This document shows, piece by piece, positions 51,344 to 59,016 of a stretch of 64,000 nt of DNA (positions within the stretch are counted from its first letter, which is position 1; every line of letters starts with the position of its first letter). The position numbers and the translations under genes were made by a program. The stretch covers positions 1 to 64,000 of the forward strand of contig NZ_BMXB01000008.1 in the NCBI RefSeq assembly GCF_014651535.1, written 5' to 3'. This DNA comes from Salinimicrobium marinum (GTDB taxonomy: Bacteria > Bacteroidota > Bacteroidia > Flavobacteriales > Flavobacteriaceae). The notes beneath the pieces are model-generated. The model had not been told where the DNA came from. It worked only from the letters and a program-made list of their open reading frames with translations, and ran no database searches.

Positions 51344-53803
51344 ATGAAAAAACTATGTTCCAGTTTTTGTCTCCTGCTCTTTATAAGTTTTGGTCATGCC
51401 CAGGAGAACCTGACTTACCAGAAACCTCCGCAGGAAATTTTAGAGCTGGTAGATGTTCCTTTAGCTCCTTACACCCTTCTTAACGACGATGGGGAAATGA
51501 TGGTTTTCCTGTACAGGGACCAGTATAAATCTATTGCAGAATTAAGTGAAGAAGAAATGCGACTTGGCGGACTCCGAATCAATCCTATAACAAACATTAG
51601 TAGCAGGGCTACTTATTACAACAAGCTCGAAATGAAGATGCTTGAGGATAACGAGCCGACACAAATCCAGGGTCTTCCGGAAAATCCACGGTTAACGAAT
51701 TTCAGTTGGTCACCTGATGAATCAAAGATGGCTTTTACCCATACTACAGATAAAGGTGTAGAGTTATGGGTGGTAGATTTTGAAGCCGCAAAGGCAAGAA
51801 AACTGACTGGTGCCAACCTGAACGCAAACATGGGCAATACCATCAATTGGTTCAAAGACAATTCGGCCGTTCTTGTGAAAATGCTTCCCGAAGACCGAAA
51901 AGAGTTAATCGACGAAGTAACAGCAGTTCCTACGGGACCTACAGTTTCTGTAAGTGATGGAAAAGAAGCCCAAAACCGGACATACCAGGATTTGCTGAAA
52001 AACCCGAATGACGAATTCAATTTTGAGCAACTAGCAAGATCAGAACTTGTAAAAGTTAACCTGGACGGCACTACCCAAAAATGGAAAGATGCCAAAATGT
52101 ACAGTGGCGTTTCCTTTTCTCCTGATGGGGAGTATGTTATGGTCACCCATATCAAAAAACCGTTTTCTTACCTGGTCCCTTATTACAGATTCCCTTCAGA
52201 AAGCACCATTTACGAAAAAGACGGTGATGCGGTTGCCATGGTCAATGATGTACCGCTAACTGAAGATCTTCCGCAAGGTTTCATGTCCGAACGGGAAGGA
52301 CCAAGAGATATGGAATGGAGGGATGATACCCCTTCCACCCTCGTATATGTGGAAGCGCTGGATGGTGGAGACCCCGAAAATGAAGTGGAATTCCGGGATG
52401 AAGTTTTCCTTTTGGAAGCACCTTTTACAGGCAACGGAAAATCAATCCTGAAAACAAAAGACAGGTTCTCCGGCATTACCTGGGGAAATGAAAATAAAGC
52501 GATTGCAGAAGATTACTGGTGGAACAACAGAAACACCAGGACATATGTTTTCAATCCTTCAAATGCTGCCGACGAACCAACTGTGATTTTCGACAGGAAT
52601 TACCAGGACCGGTACAGTGATCCCGGTAGGTTTGTGACCACTAAAAATGAGTTTGGACAAAATGTCCTTAAACTTGATGATAACCATGCATTTTTATTGG
52701 GTGCAGGATTTACCGAAGAAGGACAGTTTCCCTTTGCAGACCGTGTAGACCTGGAAACCGGAAACACAGAGCGGCTTTACCAATCCAATTATAATGATAG
52801 GAAAGAAACTCTTGTGGAAGCACTGGATATAGAAAATGGCGAAATCCTGGTCCGAATAGAATCTTCGGCAGAATATCCGAATTACTACATCAGGGATATC
52901 GACAATGAGGAAGATATCACCCAGATTACCTCTTTTGAAAATCCATTTAAAACCCTGGAAAATGTTACCAAAGAAGTAATAACATACGAGCGTGAGGATG
53001 GACTTGAATTAAACGCAACATTATATTTACCCGAAGGATACGACAAAAACAATCCTGAAAAACTACCTATGATCGTTTGGGCTTATCCAAGGGAGTTTAA
53101 AGACAAAAGTTCGGCTTCCCAGAATACTTCCAATGCCAATGATTTCACTTATCCTTATTACGGTTCCCCAATTTACTGGGTAAACAGAGGATATGTGGTT
53201 TTAGATGATGCCTCCTTCCCAATCGTCGGTGAAGGCGACGAAGAACCAAACGACAGCTTTAGGACACAGCTGGTAGCCAATGGAAAAGCCGCCATAGATG
53301 CGGTAGATAAAATGGGATATATAGACAGGGACCGAGTAGCGGTTGGCGGCCACAGTTACGGAGCTTTTATGACTGCCAATTTATTATCACATTCCAACCT
53401 TTTTGCTGCAGGTATTGCCAGAAGCGGCGCTTATAACCGAACCCTGACACCTTTCGGGTTTCAGAGCGAAGAACGTAACTATTGGGAAGCACCCGAGGTT
53501 TACTATAATATGTCACCTTTTATGCATGCCGATAAAATGAAGACTCCGTTGTTGCTCATACATGGGGAAGCAGATAATAACTCGGGGACGTATCCTATGC
53601 AAAGCGAGCGATATTTTAATGCTTTAAAAGGCCTTGGCGCTACTGCACGGCTGGTAATGCTACCAAAAGAAAGCCATGGCTACAGTGCAAAAGAATCTGT
53701 TTTACACGTTCTTTGGGAGCAGGATCAATGGCTGGAACAGCATGTAAAAAACAAAAAAACTGCAGAAAATACAGTTCAAAATACTCCGCAGTTAAAAAAT
53801 TGA
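51344..53803 (+). CDS. Secreted S9 prolyl-oligopeptidase-family peptidase
   Basis: A signal peptide (KKLCSSFCLLLFISFGHAQ) precedes a beta-propeller N-terminal region (residues 30-560) with WD40-like NFSWSPDESKMAFTHT and GVSFSPDGEYVMVTH blades. A C-terminal alpha/beta hydrolase follows. The triad can be read: Ser671 in GGHSYGAFM, Asp744 in HGEADNNSG, His778 in KESHGYS. Flavobacterial relatives are annotated as prolyl or glutamyl endopeptidases; the specificity cannot be fixed here. A terminator follows 24 bp after the stop. Confidence 0.93.
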   Translation: MKKLCSSFCLLLFISFGHAQENLTYQKPPQEILELVDVPLAPYTLLNDDGEMMVFLYRDQYKSIAELSEEEMRLGGLRINPITNISSRATYYNKLEMKMLEDNEPTQIQGLPENPRLTNFSWSPDESKMAFTHTTDKGVELWVVDFEAAKARKLTGANLNANMGNTINWFKDNSAVLVKMLPEDRKELIDEVTAVPTGPTVSVSDGKEAQNRTYQDLLKNPNDEFNFEQLARSELVKVNLDGTTQKWKDAKMYSGVSFSPDGEYVMVTHIKKPFSYLVPYYRFPSESTIYEKDGDAVAMVNDVPLTEDLPQGFMSEREGPRDMEWRDDTPSTLVYVEALDGGDPENEVEFRDEVFLLEAPFTGNGKSILKTKDRFSGITWGNENKAIAEDYWWNNRNTRTYVFNPSNAADEPTVIFDRNYQDRYSDPGRFVTTKNEFGQNVLKLDDNHAFLLGAGFTEEGQFPFADRVDLETGNTERLYQSNYNDRKETLVEALDIENGEILVRIESSAEYPNYYIRDIDNEEDITQITSFENPFKTLENVTKEVITYEREDGLELNATLYLPEGYDKNNPEKLPMIVWAYPREFKDKSSASQNTSNANDFTYPYYGSPIYWVNRGYVVLDDASFPIVGEGDEEPNDSFRTQLVANGKAAIDAVDKMGYIDRDRVAVGGHSYGAFMTANLLSHSNLFAAGIARSGAYNRTLTPFGFQSEERNYWEAPEVYYNMSPFMHADKMKTPLLLIHGEADNNSGTYPMQSERYFNALKGLGATARLVMLPKESHGYSAKESVLHVLWEQDQWLEQHVKNKKTAENTVQNTPQLKN

Positions 53804-53826
53804 TCTATTAATTTTTTAAAACCAAT

Positions 53827-53858
53827 AAAGCCCGCAAAAGCGGGCTTTACTAATTTTT
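53827..53858. terminator. Bidirectional terminator between the S9 peptidase and EF-hand genes
   Basis: AAAGCCCGC (53827-53835) and GCGGGCTTT (53840-53848) form a 9-bp stem with AAAA loop, followed by a T-rich tail (CTAATTTTT). It serves the convergent genes on both strands. Confidence 0.8.
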
Positions 53859-53875
53859 AGAATGAACTTTATCTT

Positions 53876-54409
53876 CTAGTATTCAGCGTCCAGATAAGAC
53901 GATCCAAAACGGTCATATTCATCACGATCAATTGTTCCATCCTGGTTTCCGTCCATACTGTTATAAACCCCTTCGTTCATTTCATCTTCATCAATTCTAT
54001 TATCTCTGTTGGTATCGAAAGAGTTATAATAATCTGTATCCCTCATACCAGTATAGTATTCATCTCGTGAGATCCTTTGATCCCCATCCACATCAAACTG
54101 TGTATTATCATTGGTTTCTAAATACTCACCGTAAACATTATCATATCCTTCATTCCATTCATTCGCGTCGAGATATTCATCACTGTTAGTATCTACACGG
54201 TCATAAGTAGTATCATAGAATTCGCGATCATCTATGGTACCGTCACGGTTGGTATCCCACTGTTCATACGTTTCTGAATAGGATTCATTAAACTCAGTCT
54301 GGTCAATACCTCCATCCATATTCGTATCGAAATCATCATATACCTGCGAAAATGCAACAGAAGATCCTAACAGTAGCATTGTAAACAGGCTTGCTTTTAA
54401 AGTTTTCAT
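53876..54409 (-). CDS. Secreted six-EF-hand calcium-binding protein
   Basis: A signal peptide (MKTLKASLFTMLLLGSSVAFSQ) is followed by six 12-residue calcium loops of the D-x-N-x-D-x-x-I-D-x-x-E type: DTNMDGGIDQTE, DTNRDGTIDDRE, DTNSDEYLDANE, DVDGDQRISRDE, DTNRDNRIDEDE and DGNQDGTIDRDE. Spacers are rich in Tyr and acidic residues (ESYSETYEQW). With all loops canonical it should bind several Ca2+ ions in the periplasm or outside, perhaps as a calcium buffer or adhesion factor (inference). The second ATG (MKTLK) is chosen over an upstream one 24 bp earlier because it leads directly into the signal peptide. Confidence 0.88.
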   Translation of the reverse strand: MKTLKASLFTMLLLGSSVAFSQVYDDFDTNMDGGIDQTEFNESYSETYEQWDTNRDGTIDDREFYDTTYDRVDTNSDEYLDANEWNEGYDNVYGEYLETNDNTQFDVDGDQRISRDEYYTGMRDTDYYNSFDTNRDNRIDEDEMNEGVYNSMDGNQDGTIDRDEYDRFGSSYLDAEY

Positions 54410-54607
54410 AGTTTTCTTTTTTATATTAGACATTAAGTTCAGATTATTCTTTTCTAAACATCGGCCTAATATAAAACTTCAAAATACTGATTTAAAGCAT
54501 TTTAAGATTATTAACTTGAAGGCTGTTTTTATTATGACATCAATAACAATACTTACAAAAAGTATCAAAACTCTATTAATGTTCTGCTCCTGTCCTCAAT
54601 TTTCCTG

Positions 54608-55915
54608 TTAAACAAACCTCTTATAATTGTTGATTTTCACTGTGGATCCCAAACTATTTAGTAGCGTATAAAGTCCCATAAAAGTCCGGCTGATGTATAT
54701 AAAATGTTCACTCCCGCGGTTTACATTCATCTTTCTTAGTTCGGGTTCCCTGCTGTACTTTTCACTCAAGGCCGAAATTGCCTCCAGGAATTTATTATCC
54801 CCAAAATCAAAAGTATCGGAGTTCAAAGGCTTCGCAAACATGCTCAACATTTGATAATACAGCTCTGAAAAGAAGTCCACTTCTTTTTCTGAATCTCCTT
54901 CTTTAAGAATATCGAGTTCCAAAAGTTTATTTCGGAAAAAAGCTGGGTCTTCAAAATTTTCTTTTTTGGTAAGTTCAAAATAAGGCTCATAGAATTCTTC
55001 GGGCAGTCTTTTAATACACCCAAAATCTATGGCAATTAGTTCTTTCTTGTCACTAATAAGAAAATTTCCGGGATGTGGATCTGCATGCACTGCTTTCAGT
55101 TCATGCATCTGGTACATATAAAAATCCCATAAGGTCTGTCCTATTGTGTCTGCGGCTTGCTGATCTTTATTCACTTTTGCAAACTCACTCAGGTGCTTTC
55201 CCTGCATCCAATTCATCGTGATGATCTTTTCACTGGAGAGCTCCTCGTAATATACCGGAAATTTTAGGTTGGGAATATGAGCACATGCTGCGGAAATCTC
55301 TTTGCTTTGTGCTACTTCAAGCTTATAATCTGTTTCTTCCAGCAGCTTCCCTTCTACTTCCTTAAAATATTTTTCTGAATCTTTGCCCTGAAGGTTAAAC
55401 ATCTTAAGGGCGATGGGTTTTACCATGGCAAGGTCTGAACTTATACTGTCGGCTACTCCGGGATATTGAATTTTAACAGCCAGTTCTTTTCCATCTTTCG
55501 TCGCCCGGTGCACCTGACCAATACTGGCAGCATTGACCGATTCCAACGAAAACGTATCATACAAATCTTCCGGAAATTGTCCGTGATATTTCTTAAAGGT
55601 TTTTCGCACCAGCGGCCCTGAAAGTGGCGGCACACTAAACTGCGCCAAACTGAATTTTTCCACGTAAGCACCGGGAAGCAGGCTCTTTTCCATGGAGAGC
55701 ATCTGGGCAACTTTAAGGGCACTTCCCTTCAGGCTTTTAAGTCCGTTATAAATATCTTCTGCATTATCCTGATCCAGTTCTTCGCGGGAAAGGTCGGAAT
55801 TCAGGGCTTTTTTTCCGTAGTATTTGAGGTAGTTTCCACCGATTTTTATTCCGGTTTGTACCATTTTACCGGTACGGCCAATTTTGCCGGTAGGGATCTT
55901 ATCTATTGTCTTCAT
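54608..55915 (-). CDS. ABC1/AarF (UbiB)-family atypical kinase
   Basis: A 435-residue member of the ABC1/UbiB family. The KxGQ region is KGSALKVAQMLS near residue 61 (variant), the A-rich loop is AASIGQVHRATKDG near 131, the VAIK-like Lys is in LAVKIQYPG, and the catalytic loop is AVHADPHPGNF with the DFG-like AIDFGC after it. UbiB relatives help quinone synthesis or lipid handling at membranes. The TetR-like gene lies just upstream in the same direction with a conspicuous hairpin between. Confidence 0.9.
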   Translation of the reverse strand: MKTIDKIPTGKIGRTGKMVQTGIKIGGNYLKYYGKKALNSDLSREELDQDNAEDIYNGLKSLKGSALKVAQMLSMEKSLLPGAYVEKFSLAQFSVPPLSGPLVRKTFKKYHGQFPEDLYDTFSLESVNAASIGQVHRATKDGKELAVKIQYPGVADSISSDLAMVKPIALKMFNLQGKDSEKYFKEVEGKLLEETDYKLEVAQSKEISAACAHIPNLKFPVYYEELSSEKIITMNWMQGKHLSEFAKVNKDQQAADTIGQTLWDFYMYQMHELKAVHADPHPGNFLISDKKELIAIDFGCIKRLPEEFYEPYFELTKKENFEDPAFFRNKLLELDILKEGDSEKEVDFFSELYYQMLSMFAKPLNSDTFDFGDNKFLEAISALSEKYSREPELRKMNVNRGSEHFIYISRTFMGLYTLLNSLGSTVKINNYKRFV

Positions 55916-55934
55916 GTAGAATTTATATTAATAT

Positions 55935-55971
55935 CCCGCAGTGAACGTTGTAGGGGGCGCCCAACTGCGGG
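55935..55971 (-). promoter_or_regulatory. Hairpin between the TetR-like gene and the ABC1 kinase gene
   Basis: CCCGCAGT (55935-55942) and ACTGCGGG (55964-55971) are a perfect 8-bp inverted repeat enclosing 21 bp that includes GGGGGCGCCC. No T-run follows on the minus strand, so it is not a standard terminator. It could be an mRNA-processing or attenuation element, or a dispersed palindrome. Confidence 0.4.
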
Positions 55972-55985
55972 AATTAAACGGTGGC

Positions 55986-56657
55986 TTATGCCATTTTCTC
56001 TTTCCAAAGGAATTTCCCCAGATCGAGAACCCGTTCTAATGTAGTTGTGTCAAGAAGGTCAAAAACAGTATTTACAGATTTTTCTATAGCAACATCGGTA
56101 CTTTCAAATTTTGGGGAATTATCATCCATCCAGAATTTAATGAGAAACAATAGTTGTATCCAGGCACCTTCAGAAAAAACGGAATCAGGTCTCTGTAGCA
56201 TTTTCGTTTGTTGCTCTTCCTTGTTCTCCCTAATAATTTCTGAAGTAAAATTCTTTACCCTCTTCCGAAGTTCTTTTAACTGCTCAAGATTTTTAAGTTT
56301 CTGGTCATGCTGTTTCAGAATAAACAGTACATAGCTTCTGTTGGCAGTGAGGACTTCAAAAAATGTGAAGTAAAAGGTGAGCATCTTTTCACGGGAAGAA
56401 AAAGAATTAAATTCCGCACTTTTTTGAATAACCTCCAGGGTGTGATCAAAAAAGCGGTTCCAGACCCCTTTTTGAAGTGCTTCAAAATTTCCAAAGAAAT
56501 TGTAAAATTCTTCTTCCTTTATATTGTTTTTCTTGCAAAATTTATACACTGTCTTTGGAGTGGTCTCATTTTCCAGCACATATTCCATGTACAGGTCAAT
56601 AAGTTTCTCCCTGTCCAGAATTTCTACTTTTTCAACTTTAGGTTTTACGGTGGCCAT
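55986..56657 (-). CDS. TetR-like transcriptional regulator (divergent)
   Basis: A 223-residue protein with a TetR-type N-terminal segment: REKLIDLYMEYVLENETTPK, then VYKFCKKNNIKEEEFYNFFGNFEALQ. Here the second half matches the recognition helix pattern (FY-x-FF-x-N/S-F/K), and a helical C-terminal domain follows. It is more degenerate than classical TetR, as in the flavobacterial proteins found next to AarF genes. It probably controls the downstream kinase gene, but no palindromic operator is obvious in the 190-bp gap upstream. Confidence 0.75.
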   Translation of the reverse strand: MATVKPKVEKVEILDREKLIDLYMEYVLENETTPKTVYKFCKKNNIKEEEFYNFFGNFEALQKGVWNRFFDHTLEVIQKSAEFNSFSSREKMLTFYFTFFEVLTANRSYVLFILKQHDQKLKNLEQLKELRKRVKNFTSEIIRENKEEQQTKMLQRPDSVFSEGAWIQLLFLIKFWMDDNSPKFESTDVAIEKSVNTVFDLLDTTTLERVLDLGKFLWKEKMA

Positions 56658-56766
56658 ATATTTTTATTTAGCAACTACTGCATAAAAATCACTAGTTGTT
56701 GGTTAAAATTTTCATTAGATACTTATTAGACGTAATTAGCTTCTTTTCATTACATCTTTATGTCAG

Positions 56767-56796
56767 TTTGTCAGCGGGTAACAATTGGTATTTTTT
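56767..56796 (+). promoter_or_regulatory. Candidate Bacteroidetes-type promoter for htpG
   Basis: TTTG (56767-56770), an 18-bp spacer and TATTTTTT (56789-56796) approach the Bacteroidetes sigma consensus (TTTG, 17-19 bp, TA-x-x-TTTG). This places transcription about 45 bp before the htpG ATG. Not tested. Confidence 0.3.
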
Positions 56797-56847
56797 TTGA
56801 CCTGTGCAGGGTACATAATCAAACATATAATTTAAACTTAAACATAT

Positions 56848-58734
56848 ATGGCAACCGGAAACATCAATGTATCTGTAGAGAACATTTTTCCTTTAATAAA
56901 GAAGTTCCTTTACAGCGATCACGAGATTTTTTTACGTGAACTTATTTCTAACGCAACAGATGCTACATTAAAACTTAAACACCTTACCAGTATCGGAGAG
57001 GCTTCTGTAGAATACGGGAATCCTGTTATTGAAGTAAAAATCGATAAGGAAGGTAAAAAATTACACATCATCGACCAGGGAATCGGGATGACCAAAGAAG
57101 AGGTTGAAAAATACATCAACCAGGTAGCTTTTTCGGGAGCAGAAGAATTCCTTGAAAAATATAAGGATTCAGCTAAAGACAGCGGAATCATTGGACACTT
57201 TGGATTAGGTTTCTATTCTGCCTTTATGGTTGCAAACAAGGTAGAGATCCTTACCAAATCATACAAAGATGAGCCTGCAGCTCACTGGATTTGTGAAGGA
57301 ACAACAGAATTTACCCTGGAAGAAGCCGATAAGCAGGAACGTGGTACAGAAGTGATCCTTCATATCAACGAAGATGATAAGGAATTCTTAGAAGAAGGAC
57401 GCATTAGGGAATTGCTGACCAAGTACAACAAATTCATGCCTGTTCCAATTAAATTCGGAACACGTGAAGAAGAACTTCCGCTACCTGAAGACGCTCCAGA
57501 GGATGCAGAACCGGAAAAGAAAACAGTTGACAATATCATCAACAATCCCGAGCCGGCATGGACCAAACAGCCAACCGAGCTTGAGGAAAAAGATTACAAC
57601 AACTTCTACCGCGAATTGTACCCAATGCAGTTCGAGGAGCCTTTATTCCACATTCACCTCAACGTGGATTATCCTTTCAATCTTACCGGAATTCTTTATT
57701 TCCCAAAGATGACTCAGGATATGAACATCCAGAAGGATAAAATCCAGCTTTACCAGAATCAGGTTTTCGTTACAGATAACGTAGAAGGTATAGTTCCGGA
57801 ATTCTTAACGATGCTTAGAGGGGTAATTGATTCTCCGGATATTCCATTGAATGTTTCCAGATCTTATCTACAGGCAGATGGGGCCGTTAAGAAAATTTCC
57901 AGCTACATCACCCGAAAAGTGGCCGATAAGCTAAGTACACTTTTCAACAATAACCGTGAAGATTTCGAAAAGAAATGGAATGACATCAAAATAGTCATTG
58001 AATACGGAATGCTTTCTGAAGATAAATTCTTCGACAAGGCTCAGAAATTCGCGCTTTACCCAACAGTAAATAATGAGTATTTCACGTACGAAGAACTGGA
58101 AACAAAAATTAAGGAAAACCAAACCGACAAGGAAGGAAATCTGGTAATGCTTTATGCTTCTAATAAAGATGAACAACACAGCTATATTGAAGCGGCTAAG
58201 GAAAAAGGATACGAGGTACTGTTATTAGACTCTCCAATTGTGTCCCACCTGCTTCAAAAACTGGAAGGTTCTAAAGAGAAACTTTCTTTTGTACGTGTGG
58301 ATTCAGATCACGTGAACAACCTTATTAAGAAGGAGGATGAGGAGATTTCTAAACTGAGTGACGAAGAAAAAGAGAAGCTAAAAGCCGATTTTGAAAAAGT
58401 AATTCCTACGGAAAAGTATACCGTTCAGCTGGAAGCGATGGATAGCAACGCAGCTCCATTGATCATTACCCAGCCTGAATTTATGCGAAGAATGAAGGAA
58501 ATGCAGCAAACCGGTGGCGGTGGAATGTTTGGAATGGGTAATATGCCCGAAATGTACAATCTTGTGGTAAACACCAACCATGAGTTGATTAACGAAATCC
58601 TGAACAGCAAAACTGCCAAAAAACAGGAACGTTTGATCAAACATTCGCTTGACCTTGCAAGGCTTTCTCAAAACCTTTTAAAAGGGGAAGAGTTAACTGC
58701 CTTTATCAAACGTAGTTTTGAAATGGTGAAGTAG
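56848..58734 (+). CDS. htpG: Hsp90-family chaperone HtpG
   Basis: A full-length HtpG of 628 residues. The GHKL ATP-binding lid and motifs are visible: FLRELISNATDATLKL near residue 29, IIDQGIGMTKEEV near 73, and GIIGHFGLGFYSAFMVANKV near 112. The middle domain has MNIQKDKIQLYQNQVFVTDN and IDSPDIPLNVSRSYLQ, with the catalytic-loop Arg. An acidic insert (PEDAPEDAEPEK, about 214-226) is a local feature. It is an ATP-dependent chaperone active under stress. Confidence 0.97.
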   Translation: MATGNINVSVENIFPLIKKFLYSDHEIFLRELISNATDATLKLKHLTSIGEASVEYGNPVIEVKIDKEGKKLHIIDQGIGMTKEEVEKYINQVAFSGAEEFLEKYKDSAKDSGIIGHFGLGFYSAFMVANKVEILTKSYKDEPAAHWICEGTTEFTLEEADKQERGTEVILHINEDDKEFLEEGRIRELLTKYNKFMPVPIKFGTREEELPLPEDAPEDAEPEKKTVDNIINNPEPAWTKQPTELEEKDYNNFYRELYPMQFEEPLFHIHLNVDYPFNLTGILYFPKMTQDMNIQKDKIQLYQNQVFVTDNVEGIVPEFLTMLRGVIDSPDIPLNVSRSYLQADGAVKKISSYITRKVADKLSTLFNNNREDFEKKWNDIKIVIEYGMLSEDKFFDKAQKFALYPTVNNEYFTYEELETKIKENQTDKEGNLVMLYASNKDEQHSYIEAAKEKGYEVLLLDSPIVSHLLQKLEGSKEKLSFVRVDSDHVNNLIKKEDEEISKLSDEEKEKLKADFEKVIPTEKYTVQLEAMDSNAAPLIITQPEFMRRMKEMQQTGGGGMFGMGNMPEMYNLVVNTNHELINEILNSKTAKKQERLIKHSLDLARLSQNLLKGEELTAFIKRSFEMVK

Positions 58735-58769
58735 GTTAGACCGCTTTGCTGATAGAATTTAGATACGAG

Positions 58770-58807
58770 ACCGCTTCGCTGTTAGAAAACAGGGAGCGGT
58801 TTTTTTA
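58770..58807 (+). terminator. htpG terminator built from a dispersed repeat
   Basis: ACCGCT (58770-58775) pairs with AGCGGT (58795-58800) and inside it CTGTT (58779-58783) with AACAG (58788-58792); TTTTTT follows. The 5' arm is a copy of the AGACCGCTTCGCTG element, and a second copy lies 30 bp upstream (58738-58751). Confidence 0.75.
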
Positions 58808-58915
58808 TGTGTTTGAATCGCTGAGAACGAAAAAAATACTCTCTATTCAAATATAAATTAACTGGTATGAGACATGGAGTTAAAATCATCTTTTAATCTA
58901 ACCCTGCTCCAAGAA

Positions 58916-58939
58916 CCCCTCGACTCCGCTCGGGGTGAC
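58916..58939. repeat. Dispersed palindrome CCCCTCGACTCCGCTCGGGG
   Basis: CCCC and GGGG arms enclose TCGACTCCGCTC and end in TGAC, a spacer type scattered in many Bacteroidetes genomes. No function is known, and it lacks a T-run. Confidence 0.5.
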
Positions 58940-59016
58940 ACCAAATGAACAAGAATGTAGGAAATATTGCCAATTCTTCTGCTCCCAACCAGCGGACTCG
59001 GATGACAGCTAGAGAA

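Noticed and set aside
53876-54409. The near-repetitive EF-hand gene as a CRISPR-like or tandem DNA repeat.
   Set aside because: Repeats are at protein level with variable spacing and codons; there is no constant DNA unit.
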